NCBI RefSeq assembly: GCF_902459465.1
Contig: NC_047068.1
Coordinates: 13,291,195-13,355,194 of the forward strand
Direction of reading: 5' to 3'
Length of the DNA: 64,000 nucleotides
Source of the DNA: Asterias rubens
Lineage: Eukaryota; Echinodermata; Asteroidea; Forcipulatida; Asteriidae
A program made the position numbers and the translations under genes. Of this stretch, positions 33,414 to 43,400 are shown piece after piece (the stretch's first letter is position 1; the number at the start of each line of letters is the position of its first letter). The notes beneath the pieces are model-generated. The model was not told where the DNA came from. It worked only from the letters and a program-made list of their open reading frames with translations, and did not search any database.

Positions 33414-36400
33414 TGGGTATCAACAGTACGGAGCCCCACCTGGGGGAGCAGTACCTCCTGGTGGAGACCCTACTCTCTGGCATTGGTTTCAGGTAAGCTG
33501 TTCAGCAAAGTGTGGGTTTGAGTCCCTGTTGTGACCTCAACAGCATCCACAACAAGCCTATAATCCACACCAGCAGCAGCAGCATGGGTATCAACAGTAC
33601 GGAGCCCCAAATGGGGGAGCAGTACCTCCTGGTGGAGACCCTACTCTCTGGCATTGGTTTCAGGTAAGCTGTTCAGCAGAGTGTGGGTTTGAGTCCCTGT
33701 TGTGACCTCAACAGCATCCACAACAAGCCTATAATCCACATAAGCAGCAGCAGCAGCAGCAGCATGGGTATCAACAGTACAGAGCAGAACCTCCTGGTGT
33801 AGACCCTACACTCTGGCATTGGTTTCAGGTCAGCTGGATTCTCAGTCAGGATCAGTGTTTTAGTAGCCACAGTGGGCGGTGTTTGGAGGACCCACCCAGG
33901 ACTCACAATTTTTTTTCCAGCACTCTGAGGGTCACGTCACACAAGGCAATTTACAGGCAACCAGTTCCAGGCAGTTTCCAAGAAGAGAACTCATTCATAT
34001 TTGAATGCTGTTACATGTTATTCTGGGTATCGTAGGACATTGTTAGAAAAGTTGCTACCAAAGTGGCCCCGCAGCATGCACTGCAGTTGGTTGCCTCCGA
34101 GTTTCCTGCAAAAGTTGCCTCATGTCACAAGGCCCTGAGCTAAAATGCATCCCTTAGAATGAATCCAAATATTGTCCCTCCTCTGTGCATTGATCTGAGA
34201 CACAGCAAAGGAGTATTTAGCTTGACATGGTAAAGGCTCGGGCCTTTATCACACAGCAACGACCCTGTCGGTTTTAAACTGTTTTATAGACACTTTGAAA
34301 ATTTTAAGGTTTGAAATAATTTTTTCAAAAACTTTGTGAAGAATCTGTTTGATGCGCGTGGGTTAAGCGCTGTTATTAATAGCTTTGAATTGCGTTCCGC
34401 GTGATAATATTGGCGCGTGTTAGCTTGCACGCATGACATGCGGAAGCCAGCCGGTTATAAACAGCTCCAGCTGGTCATTATCAACCATTTAAACACCCCC
34501 ACGTGATGCGCTCTCCACCAATAGGAGTTGCGAAACTGTCTGGGGTATTACTGAATTGTATTTAATACCATGTTGTGTGTTGTTTCTCTTTTAGGCTGTA
34601 GATGCAGATAAGAGTGGATCTATTACTGCGGCTGAATTGAGACAGGCTCTAGTCAATGGCAACTGGTCACACTTTAATGAAGAGACATGCAGATTAATGA
34701 TCGGAATGTTTGACAAAGACAAGTAAGCATATTAGTTTTTCTGAAATTTGTTTCAGTTAACATCATCACATTGTTCAGGCCTGTATGCTTTGTTTTTCGA
34801 AAGGGTAAGGGCACTAAGGCATTTTCTGTTCGGTAAAGGACACCCTAGGCTATTAGGAAATTGTAAATTTCTACTGGTGCATTTCAAGGGCACCAAGGCA
34901 ATGACGAGACGGCATGGAGGCAATCGCCTTTGTTGCCTCCGTGAAGTATCAGGCCTGCAGTCCTACTGCATCTCAAACACATAAGTGTTCTACTTTGTTT
35001 TTGTAAGGAATTAGGACAAGGCAACTCTTCCTTTAAGGGCACCTCTCTGATTTTTAGGAGGAAACTTCTAGGGGCAAAAAGGCAGTTACCTCTAACCTCT
35101 GTGAAGTATGCAGCCTGGCCTGGTCCATGTATAAAGGATTTGAGGCATTGCATGGTGAGGTATCAATGTATATTTGGTTTGCGGTAACACCATGTGTGTA
35201 TCTACTTGCAAGGTAGAGTTGTTCTTAGGGAACTGTCTTGCTTTATTCTATTGCCGCGGAGTAGATAATCAAAGGTTCGGGAGACTTCTCAGTTCTGAAA
35301 AGAACTGTCCTGCTTTTTAATTATTACCAGGGCGGATGGTATAGAAAATAGACTGGACTACTACATGTACTTTAGCTTATAGGATCGTAATTAACTGTAC
35401 TGCCGCGGAGTCGGTTCTGAATTGGTCTCAACGTTTCGACTAGCTTGCTCTAGTCATCGTCTAGCTGCACGCCACATGATTGGTTCTCGACCAATCAAAC
35501 TTCACAGTTTGTTACCGAGGTAAAACAAGTTTGTATGTTTTTCTTTCAGAAATGGGACAATTAATTTCCAAGAGTTTGCCGCCTTGTGGAAGTACATCCA
35601 AGATTGGAAGCAGTGCTTTGAAAGGTAATTATGACATAATAATGTTGGATATGTGCCATTTAATAAGACATGTCTTATATGACTGTTGAACAAAGTTTGA
35701 CCAAAGAGAATGGGGGTCTTAATTAAATCACCAAGCACTAAAAACTAAAGCCCTAACTTTTTAGGCATTATCAAATAAAAGCTTTGTATTTTAGAATCAT
35801 TGTGTTTTCATGTAATTTACACACTACTTTTTTTTTTTTTCATTTGTAGATTTGATCGAGATAGATCAGGAAACATTGATGCAAATGAGCTTCACCTTGC
35901 GCTTGCTTCATTTGGTTACAATGTGTAAGTTACATGTACAGGGTACTGTTATTATCTTAATAAGCTAATATATTAGGCAACTGCATATGATAATAACTAG
36001 CTTCATTCATGTAATCCAATGGATAGATTGGATCATAACAGTTATTAATAAAGTACAATTTCCAATTAAAGTCATTGAACACTATTGGTAATTACTTAGA
36101 AAATAATTATTAGCTTAAAAACTGACTTGGTAACAAGCAATGGAGAGCCGTTGATGGTATAAAACATTGTGAGAATTGGCTCCTCTGAAGTAATGTAGTT
36201 TTTGAGAAAGAGATATTTTCTCACTCAAACAATAAAAGACTTCAGGCCTGCAGCCGTTCATTATGTATCTGAAAGCACACAAATTAATTTTTTTGTACAA
36301 CAAGGGTGTTTTTTCTTTCATTATTCTCTTCCAACTTTGATGACCAATTCAGTCCATACTTTCACAGGTTTGTTATTTGATGCATATGTTGGGATACACC

Positions 36401-38161
36401 AAGTGAGAATATTAGTCTATGGTAATGAGAATATTGGTCTTTGACAATTACCATTAAGGTGTCCGCTGTCTTTAAATGACAATAATGTCGGATTCACTTT
36501 ATTAATTTGAAGTATCGCAAATAGAGAAAGAGTATGTGATTTTCAAAACTTGTTTGATTTATTCTTTGCTGTCCTCAGTTCCCCTGCCTTTTGTTCAATG
36601 ATAGTACAGAAGTTTGACCGGGGCTCTGTAAGAACAATCAAACTAGACGACTTCATTCAGTGTTGTGTGATGATTCGTTCGTTAACCGAGGCTTTCAGAC
36701 AAAAAGACACAAATGCTTCAGGAGTGATTAAAATTCACTTTGAAGAGGTAAGATTTTGTAGTTTTTCAGAAAGGAAATGCATTGGTGTAAATGTGTACAT
36801 TCTTAGTCCTATTTGTATTTTGTTCCTATACCTGGGCAATGGCTGGTACATGAGTGACTCCACCTTCCACAATAGATGTATAGATGGATTGCAGACGGCG
36901 TCATCGCCCACCATATTTAATGATAAACAATGGAAAAGTGCATGCGAGTATGTGCTTCTTACAACTCTCAGCCAGTGATAGCCGTTCACTCGTGCATGGT
37001 TCATCACAGATGGTGGTCAACGACATCAAGTGCAATCTATACATTCAAGTGGATAAACCAGAAATAGCTACAGAGTTTCTATACTCAAACACCACACAAT
37101 GGTGAAGAGCTGGAGAACATTTCCAGTCCTAAGTTGGGACTATCTTTGTGAAATCAAATCCCTGGTATTTTATGTGTCCGTCACCCAGTGATTTCTAAAA
37201 AAGTCTCCCATTGTGTGGACACCATACCGAATTGTAAACCAAACACAAATTTGTATTTCTTTTTATTTTGTTTGTAACTCATTGATTTTTTGCATAGACT
37301 CCAAACATGTGTACATAATATTTGCTGATGCATATTTCACTTGAATTACTTTTGTATAAATTATTCCATGAGTTAAGACTTTATTATGATATGTATTTTT
37401 GAACAATAGAGCAGTTTTCAAGAGTTTTTCACTAAGTTTCAAGTTGAGACCGTAGACTGCCGTACTATATTGGTTTATTCAATCTGCCCAAGTCCTCTTT
37501 GAATATATTCCTAAATTTTGCTTTACTAGAAATCTAAAGTAATGTTGATACTATTTTATGCTTAAAGATGATATATAACTGCTGATTTTGTTGAGTAATC
37601 CTCTGAATTTGATAACGGTTTCAAGATAGCTGACGCCATTAAACTTTTGGCAGGAACCTTAATATAGATTATTTTGTTTGCCTTAGTTTACACTTTTTAT
37701 TTGCCATCCAGTTGCAATCTTTGGCAAATCGTTTATTGTGGATAGTCTTCATCCAAGTACTTGGTTTATTTTATTCTAAAATGCGTAGCTTCTGGGTTGG
37801 GATAAAGCAACCCTCTTATGAGAGATTCCAAAGTAATTGTAAACAGTATCGGTAACACTTAAGTTTTATTTTTGATGTACCATTTAATTAATGTTTTACT
37901 GAATGTTTCTCACCTCCGACGTCGAAAGACTGACAGCATATACTCTTCATGTCTTTAATACAAATTGCACAAGTCTGGAAGGATATCATATACATGTACA
38001 GTGAAGTTATTTGTGCTGTATTAGCTAATTTTAAACCGGCCATTTTTATATGTATATATGTTGTTTGAGATCTCAACAACTGAATGGTATAGTGTCATAT
38101 TTTCCTCTTTTCTTTTTATCATCAGTTCCTGGAAATGGTTTTGGAAAATGGTGTTCACTAG
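29527..38161 (+). CDS. PEF1: Peflin, penta-EF-hand calcium-binding protein
   Basis: CDS exons: 29527-29565, 31837-32085, 34595-34722, 35550-35624, 35850-35924, 36579-36747, 38126-38161 (TAG). All are GT-AG and phases agree; with one copy of exon 2 the product is 256 aa. The N-terminus ([13 protein letters not shown], then [19 protein letters not shown]) is the Gly/Pro/Gln-rich region typical of peflin. DPTLWHWFQ leads into five EF-hands. EF1 ([12 protein letters not shown]), EF2 ([12 protein letters not shown]) and EF3 ([12 protein letters not shown]) have canonical loops; EF4 and EF5 are degenerate, and EF5 ends [14 protein letters not shown]. Family knowledge: peflin heterodimerises with PDCD6/ALG-2 and acts at ER exit sites. 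Exon 2 is followed by ten in-frame exon copies, which if spliced in could add up to 411 residues to the linker. Intron 1 holds a large palindromic element. Confidence 0.94.
30080..30330. repeat. Interstitial TTAGGG telomere-type repeats
   Basis: Runs of GGGTTA at about 30084-30104 and 30269-30330 are split by the MITE insertion. The original tract was therefore probably continuous. It lies far from any chromosome end visible here. Confidence 0.9.
30115..30262. mobile_element. 132-bp MITE with perfect 8-bp target duplication, copy 1
   Basis: The element is 30123-30254 and is flanked by TTCTATTT at 30115-30122 and 30255-30262. Terminal inverted repeats of about 34 bp contain GTATGGCGCCACCACTTTTT. 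An 8-bp duplication with no coding capacity fits a hAT-type non-autonomous element. It is nested inside the GTCGCC palindrome. Confidence 0.88.
30823..31162. mobile_element. Second, half copy of the GTCGCC element
   Basis: It is an inverted copy of the left arm of 29886-30634. It starts CCTTAACTATTTTCTGGGGG and ends GGTGGCGAGATGACCAGC. It contains the other copy of the 132-bp MITE at a different internal position. Confidence 0.75.
30898..31045. mobile_element. 132-bp MITE, copy 2
   Basis: The element is 30906-31037, again 132 bp with the same inverted ends. Flanks CTAGTGGG and CTAGTGTA match at 6 of 8 positions, consistent with a decayed 8-bp target duplication. Confidence 0.82.
31360..31432. 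repeat. 25-bp tandem repeat, about three units
   Basis: The unit TTAGACCCAGTTACTGGGAG, plus TGAC and one base, occurs three times just inside PEF1 intron 1. Confidence 0.85.
31837..33828 (+). repeat. PEF1: PEF1 exon 2 and ten tandem in-frame exon copies
   Basis: Exon 2 is 31837-32085. Copies lie at 32137-32265, 32317-32436, 32488-32607, 32659-32778, 32830-32949, 33001-33120, 33172-33306, 33358-33492, 33544-33663 and 33715-33828. Each starts after CCTCAACAG and ends at TTTCAG; nine are followed by GTAAGC and the last by GTCAGC. Every copy is open, a multiple of 3 nt, phase 0 to 0, and encodes [12 protein letters not shown]...YGAPPGG...DPTLWHWFQ. Repeat length is mostly 171 bp and varies with CAG number. 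The 51-bp spacers contain an in-frame TGA, so read-through would truncate the protein. The spacers resemble a tRNA-SINE B-box segment. Confidence 0.95.
34777..34964. repeat. CAGGCCTG-bounded dispersed repeat, copy 2
   Basis: Closely similar to 16330-16497. It begins CAGGCCTGTATGCTTTG and ends GTGAAGTATCAGGCCTG, in a PEF1 intron. Confidence 0.68.
36066..36475 (+). mobile_element. TTAA-bounded MITE, copy 7
   Basis: A 410-bp diverged copy in the last but one PEF1 intron. It has TTAA at both ends and the GACTTCAGGCCTG-type centre rather than the GAGACCTCA hairpin, so it belongs to a subfamily. Confidence 0.78.
36881..37042. mobile_element. Hairpin MITE, GATGGATTGCAC family, copy 3
   Basis: ATAGATGGATTGCAG at the left and TGCAATCTATA at the right. 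It shares AATGATAAACAATGGAAAAG with the copy at 1798-1966. Confidence 0.75.
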
Positions 38162-38655
38162 ATGTGACATGTTGAGCATTCTAGATGTGACATGTTGAGC
38201 ATTCAACATGTGAGGTAAGAATATTGCTGGTGCCTCTCAATCCCGTGGTATGCACCTAGGGCCTTTCTCAAACCTCGGCTCGGGCTCCGGCTCAAACAAA
38301 CAGTACAGAGTGTGACACATCTAACATTGCAGTTGGCTTGATATGGACTGCCTGTCAGGCAGGCTGCGTGGTGCAGCAAGACAGCAGTCATGCCAGACTG
38401 GTTTATGCGTGATACAGTCGTTACACTACAAATCCAAGTTCAAGCAGAAAATAACTTTAATGATTTCTTCGTTGTCAAAAAAAAGAGAGTCACTACCATC
38501 AACAAACAGATTGGAACAAAAAGAGATTCTTGAAGATTTGTATGCTCTCGAAACGGGGATTCGTTCCACTGAACATGATCTCAATCATTGTGTCCCATGT
38601 TTTACTGGGATGCCTTTCATTTTGTTCATATTATAAACATGTAATATGAGAGTAA

Positions 38656-38875
38656 GCCCTGATACTTCACGAAGGTACAGAAGGCATTTGCCTCCATGCT
38701 CCCTCGTCATTGCCTTAATTCTTCACTGAGGCAACGAAGGCAACTGCATCCATGGCCCCTGGTCGTTGCCTTGGTATCCTTGAAACGCTCCAGTATCTTC
38801 ATAGGGTGCCCTTTACCAAGGAGAAAATGTCTTGGTGCCCTAGCCCTTTCAAAAACGAAGCATACAGGCCGGATG
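38656..38875. repeat. CAGGCCTG-bounded dispersed repeat, copy 3 (inverted)
   Basis: A reverse-orientation relative of 16330-16497 and 34777-34964. It reads CCTGATACTTCACGAAGG at one end and GAAGCATACAGGCC at the other, with an internal partial duplication of the GAGGCAACGAAGGCAA-type block. Confidence 0.65.
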
Positions 38876-40598
38876 TATAAAATAAAATGAAAACTTACCT
38901 TACAGTGATATTCTTGATATGAATAGCATCTCTCTTTTGGAGAAGTTTTGGTTCTTAGAAAAACTGGAATTTAGACAGACTTGAGGATCCAACATTCCGG
39001 CCTAAACTGGATCCTGTTAGAAAAGTCACCAGACTATTTCCTTTCTGGTTGAATCATGTACAGCCTCTCTAACTAAAACAATAACCGGTATGGTGCCTAA
39101 TCACCCTAGAAGTGAAATAACACAACTTTGGATGAGTGACAGGTAGTATAACACTGTGCCTCATAGCTCAGGTTGTACAGTATCTGCCCAGAGTGCCTGG
39201 GATCTTGGATTCAAATCCCAATTAGGACCATTTGATTTTTCTCTCAGCTCAAGTCTTGCTTACGGTAGAAACTAAGGTACAAGGTTTTTTCTTTGACTTG
39301 GTCGTGAAATCAGAATATTAACAAATATTTTGGTTCTTATTCCTAATTTTCAAAATCAAAAATATAACATTTTTAGCACAAGAGCATTATATGTTTTCAA
39401 AGTTTGTTTTTCAAAAATAATAATCAGTGATAATGTTTTTGTTCATAGTTTGCATAATCAAATTATATATACAGGGAAAATACTTAGCGGTATACAGTCT
39501 ATGGTTTTAATCAGTACAAATACAAATTTATATTTAGTAAGTTGTAAAATAATTTCTTTTCATAAATGATATAAACTTATTTTGTTACCTCTTGGAAACA
39601 TACTGTCTACACAATGAACCTAAATTGTGTATGTACATATAAATCTTTGATGATGAATGAAATGTACATGTTCTAACTTTTTTGAAAGAGTTTATGCTTT
39701 CATATTTGTTCAAAGTTACACACAAACTTATTAATCTGTTTGAGGAAAAAATAGTCCATACAATTTTTGTGAAATATGAAATTCTTTAATTAAGAGTTTG
39801 AGACCATACTTTACTTTTTATTTTGTATGCAAGTCGCCAGACACACAAGGCCTGAAGGCATCTTTAAGCTTTGGGCTACAATGGCGTGTCCTGGCTGACT
39901 CATCTCAGTGTGAGCTGGAATCCATGTCATGACTGAATGTGTCCTTGGGAACCTGCATTAATATGTCATGTCGTACATAGGTTATCATGTCACTGTTCCC
40001 GGGGAGACATTGTTTGTTGAAACTCGCTGTGAATACGAAGGTTGTGGGTTGGACTGCTAAGTGCCAGTCAATTTATCATGATTGTATGTGTGATGATGTA
40101 GGGGTCCTTGTGGGGTACTTTCAACAAGTTTGTTCTAGTGATGCCACAGAAGTCATAAGAAAAGATGAAACTTAAGACTTCAACAGTGGATGGGCCACGC
40201 AGGAGTACACACCGCTTTTATTTATTATATAGATCAGTAAAAAACAGGTACTAACATTAAGAATTTTTTTCAAATTCAACATTTTATACTTCTCTTCTCA
40301 AGATATAACCTATATGTATAGAATATTAAATAGATAAGCAAAATAATAGGCACAATAGTGCGCACATCGTTCAAAGTATAGCATAATAGAGTAGTAATGA
40401 GTGCTAATATGGTTGTTATAGAGGGAGAGTAGGTCTACGCTGTTTCAGGAAGAACAAATTATTCCCAACCTCTAGTTTTCACTTGCTGCGTAAATTTCAT
40501 GAAATATCCTCATCTTTTTGTAACCAAAAAATGGCTTATGTATTGTTGGGTATATTGTGCATTTTGATATTGGGCATATTTCGCTTTGAGCAATCGAG

Positions 40599-40758
40599 TT
40601 AAAGGCACTGGACACTTGGTAATTACACACGATAACTTTTAACATAACAAGTACTTACTATGGTAATGAGCAAATGAGAGCTGTTGATATACCATTTTGA
40701 GAAACAAGTGAGAATACTAGTCTTTGACAATGTACTTTAAGGGGGTCCATGCCTTTAA
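40599..40758. mobile_element. TTAA-bounded MITE, copy 8 (internally deleted)
   Basis: About 160 bp. Both ends are recognisable (TTAAAGGCACTGGACAC and GGTCCATGCCTTTAA) and most of the middle is lost. Confidence 0.75.
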
Positions 40759-41811
40759 GCAACAGTGATTTGGTGAGGCCTTACTGATGATATTTCTGGA
40801 CTTTTGCAGAATTTTAAAGATTGTTTTAAAGATTGGTAGTGTATGAGTAACTTTGTAGAATCAGGGACTCCCAATTGCAACAATCAATTTGATCTCATGG
40901 ATCTTGTACTTTGTTTTTATTATTGATACATATTATATATATTTTATATTTGTGGCTATTATTTGGGCTTCCATTGTAAAACTCAGAAATTTCATTGTTA
41001 TAAAAATTACTTTCTATATAACCAAAGTGTTGTGTTTATTAATATCTCTTTGTGTGTATTCCTGACAAAACGTATGTCTATATCTTTCCATGGTATTTAT
41101 TTTCTTCAAAAGTTTCTACTCTATTTTCATAAAAAAATACATAGTTTTAAAATTTGTAATAAGTAACCTGCTAAACGTTCTCGCATGGTTGTTGTGAACC
41201 CCCCCTATTTATTTTATTGTATAGATGCATGATCACGTAAGAACAATTTTCAAATAGATTGTCATTTGGGGCTTTTCGATGGTATTTCTTGCGCAGTTTT
41301 AGTCAAAAGTTGCACAATTTGGGGTCAGAGATTTTTTTTAAATTAAAAGTTGCACGTATATTTATAGGGGATAATGGAGGTATGACTAATTTAGTATCAA
41401 TGTGTTATGAAACAAACATTTACCATTCTTTATTGCACTGTCTTCATTATTGTCGCAGAATATGATAATTTGGTGAAATATTAGCTTTATGTATGTCCAT
41501 ATTTTTCTACCATAATGCATCCAATTAATATGGTTCATCGACCAATAGAGCCAACACCTTAATTGATGACCTCTAAGGACAGTGAAATCGTAAAAAAAAA
41601 AGTTTAAATAGCCCAATGCTGATCGATTTATATTGCTTTGGATTCTCAAGTAATTGTGTTTTAATTAAGTTGACCTCCATGACGCAAGATGACGACCAAT
41701 ACATTGTGTATATGTATACGATTATATTTTGAAGCGCGGCAGTGACACTTGTGGTATTGGTAGCAAGATTCGTAGTTTACACTAAACCGATGTTGTTGTG
41801 TGAGACACTAC

Positions 41812-42555
41812 ATGATGTTTCTTCAAAGCATAAATACCATTATATTTCATCTTTTGATATTGATGACAATGCAAAGCATTGTTATCGTCCTCTCCTCCTG
41901 TCCAACTGGCTGGGTGAAATGGCGTCAGTCTTGCTATATCTTACTGTCTGAGAAGATGAACTGGATGCAAGCCGAGGCGGCATGCAAGCGACTAGGGAGC
42001 AACCTCATAGTGCCTGATTCGAAAGAAGAAAACGACTTCATCTTCGAGTGGGCAGTGAAAGGGAATGAGGGTATGTGGATCGGCTGCACAGATGTTGCTG
42101 AAGAAGGAGTTTGGCTGTGTGGGGGTCAGCCTGCAAGATTCACCAACTGGTGGTATCCACACTATCCACATCACAACGACACGGGGTTGAACTGTGCCCG
42201 AATGACTGTATCCTATGGTGGGCTTTGGTCTGATATCTTAAAATGCAACAGTGACGGCTATAAACTTGCTGCAAGTGAGATGCCGGTCCCTATGATGCCA
42301 ATCTACCACACCCTGCTAGGTCCCGATGGGCGTGTCTCTCAATACTGCCCACTCAATCACGTCATCGACAACCTGGCCGTTGAGGGTGTGATTGCTTGTG
42401 GCTGGGCGTGTACATCAGATCCTCGATGCCGCTCCTTTAATGTTTGGCAGAGCAGCAAGAAAGACAAGAAATGTCAACTCAATGACGTCACCCGTCTTGA
42501 AGACGATCACACCGACTTGGAGGTTACCCAAGGCTGCTTCTACTTTGAACTTTAG
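41812..42555 (+). CDS. Secreted C-type lectin domain plus PAN/apple domain protein, single exon
   Basis: About 247 aa from ATG 41812 (41815 is equally possible). Residues 1-29 form a hydrophobic signal peptide ending before CPTGW. The C-type lectin fold spans about 30-155: CPTGWVKWRQSCY, then WMQAEAACKRLGSNL, MWIGCTD, NWWYP, NCARM and LWSDILKC. The Ca2+/sugar motifs EPN/QPD and WND are not evident (WSD instead), and the usual last cysteine is replaced, so classical carbohydrate binding is doubtful. About 165-247 resemble a PAN/apple domain: YCPLNH, CGWACTSDPRCRSFNVW, KKCQLND, GCFYFEL. The uninterrupted frame contrasts with its intron-rich neighbours, so a retrocopy is possible. Candidate roles are extracellular recognition or adhesion. 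TATATGTATAC at about 41709 is a possible TATA-like element. Confidence 0.85.
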   Translation: MMFLQSINTIIFHLLILMTMQSIVIVLSSCPTGWVKWRQSCYILLSEKMNWMQAEAACKRLGSNLIVPDSKEENDFIFEWAVKGNEGMWIGCTDVAEEGVWLCGGQPARFTNWWYPHYPHHNDTGLNCARMTVSYGGLWSDILKCNSDGYKLAASEMPVPMMPIYHTLLGPDGRVSQYCPLNHVIDNLAVEGVIACGWACTSDPRCRSFNVWQSSKKDKKCQLNDVTRLEDDHTDLEVTQGCFYFEL

Positions 42556-43229
42556 TTACTCGAAAAATAACACGAATTTACTTGTTTACAGTTGAAATTT
42601 ATTGCAACTCTTCATAAATTTAAAATAATCGCACTGTCTATGACACTTTACTCAAGAAAGACTGTTCCGATGTAAACTGTGTCTTGTCCTGCTAAACGTT
42701 CACACAGCTAGTTAAAGCAAAACTGAAGATCAACGTTGTTTTTCTGTTGCTATGTTCATGTTTTCGTTACATTTGACTTTCACCACTGTCTTATTCCCGT
42801 CGGTTATGTTTTGCCTACAGTTTCAGATAATGCTTAAAAACGTTCCATATTAAACATAGTATTGTCAATAACATTAATGAACTACAAAAAGGTTTGCGGT
42901 AACATCAGGTGAACATCTCTTTTTGAGTAGTGTTGGCTCTGAAAAGCACCGGTGGTTAACGACTCAACGTCTCGATCATTAGGAACAAAATTCGATTGGA
43001 TCTCACGACTCTAAAATGAGACGATCGCTTATGATTTCCTATCTACATAATACATGCCCCACCAGTGTCGTTTTAACACATTATAACGTTGTAAAAGAAT
43101 GTGATTTACTTGCATTGGGAAAAGGAGCAATAATGTTTATTTTAGTTTTTGCACCGTAGTATAATGACACACTTTTTAATCAGTGTTTTCATGACATTTC
43201 TCGATCTGTAATGCGCAGTAGAGTATAAT

Positions 43230-43352
43230 ACTGCATTGGCCGCCATCTTTGATGAATGTGCGCGCTTGAAATGCGCAGCTCTCACACACGTGCACTTTTC
43301 CATTGCTCTACATAAAAAATGGTGGTCATTGACGTCATGTGCAATCCATCTG
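43230..43352. mobile_element. Hairpin MITE, GATGGATTGCAC family, copy 4 (partial)
   Basis: The right part is intact (GGTGGTCATTGACGTCATGT, then GCAATCCATCTGT). The left end is truncated or diverged. It lies between the lectin gene and the transporter 3' end. Confidence 0.65.
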
Positions 43353-43400
43353 TAGTGCTGATTTTTTTCGTATCGTGATTTTATTAACTAAGAATTACAG

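Larger units (their letters stand above)
38162..41811. other. PEF1 3' flank and intergenic region before the lectin gene
   Basis: AT-rich DNA holding the PEF1 3' UTR, an inverted CAGGCCTG repeat (38656-38875), a tRNA-like sequence near 39153-39230 (B-box GGATTCAAATCCC) and a truncated TTAA MITE (40599-40758). A 97-codon + frame at 38343-38636 has no recognisable homology and is not called. Otherwise I see nothing coding in it. Confidence 0.65.

Noticed and set aside
38343-38636. 97-aa + frame downstream of PEF1
   Set aside because: It has a plausible helix-like middle but no homology, no splice context and a position in the PEF1 3' flank. Not enough to call.
41800-41811. Earlier GTG start for the lectin gene
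   Set aside because: GTG is not a normal start in animal nuclear genes. ATG at 41812/41815 directly precedes the signal peptide.
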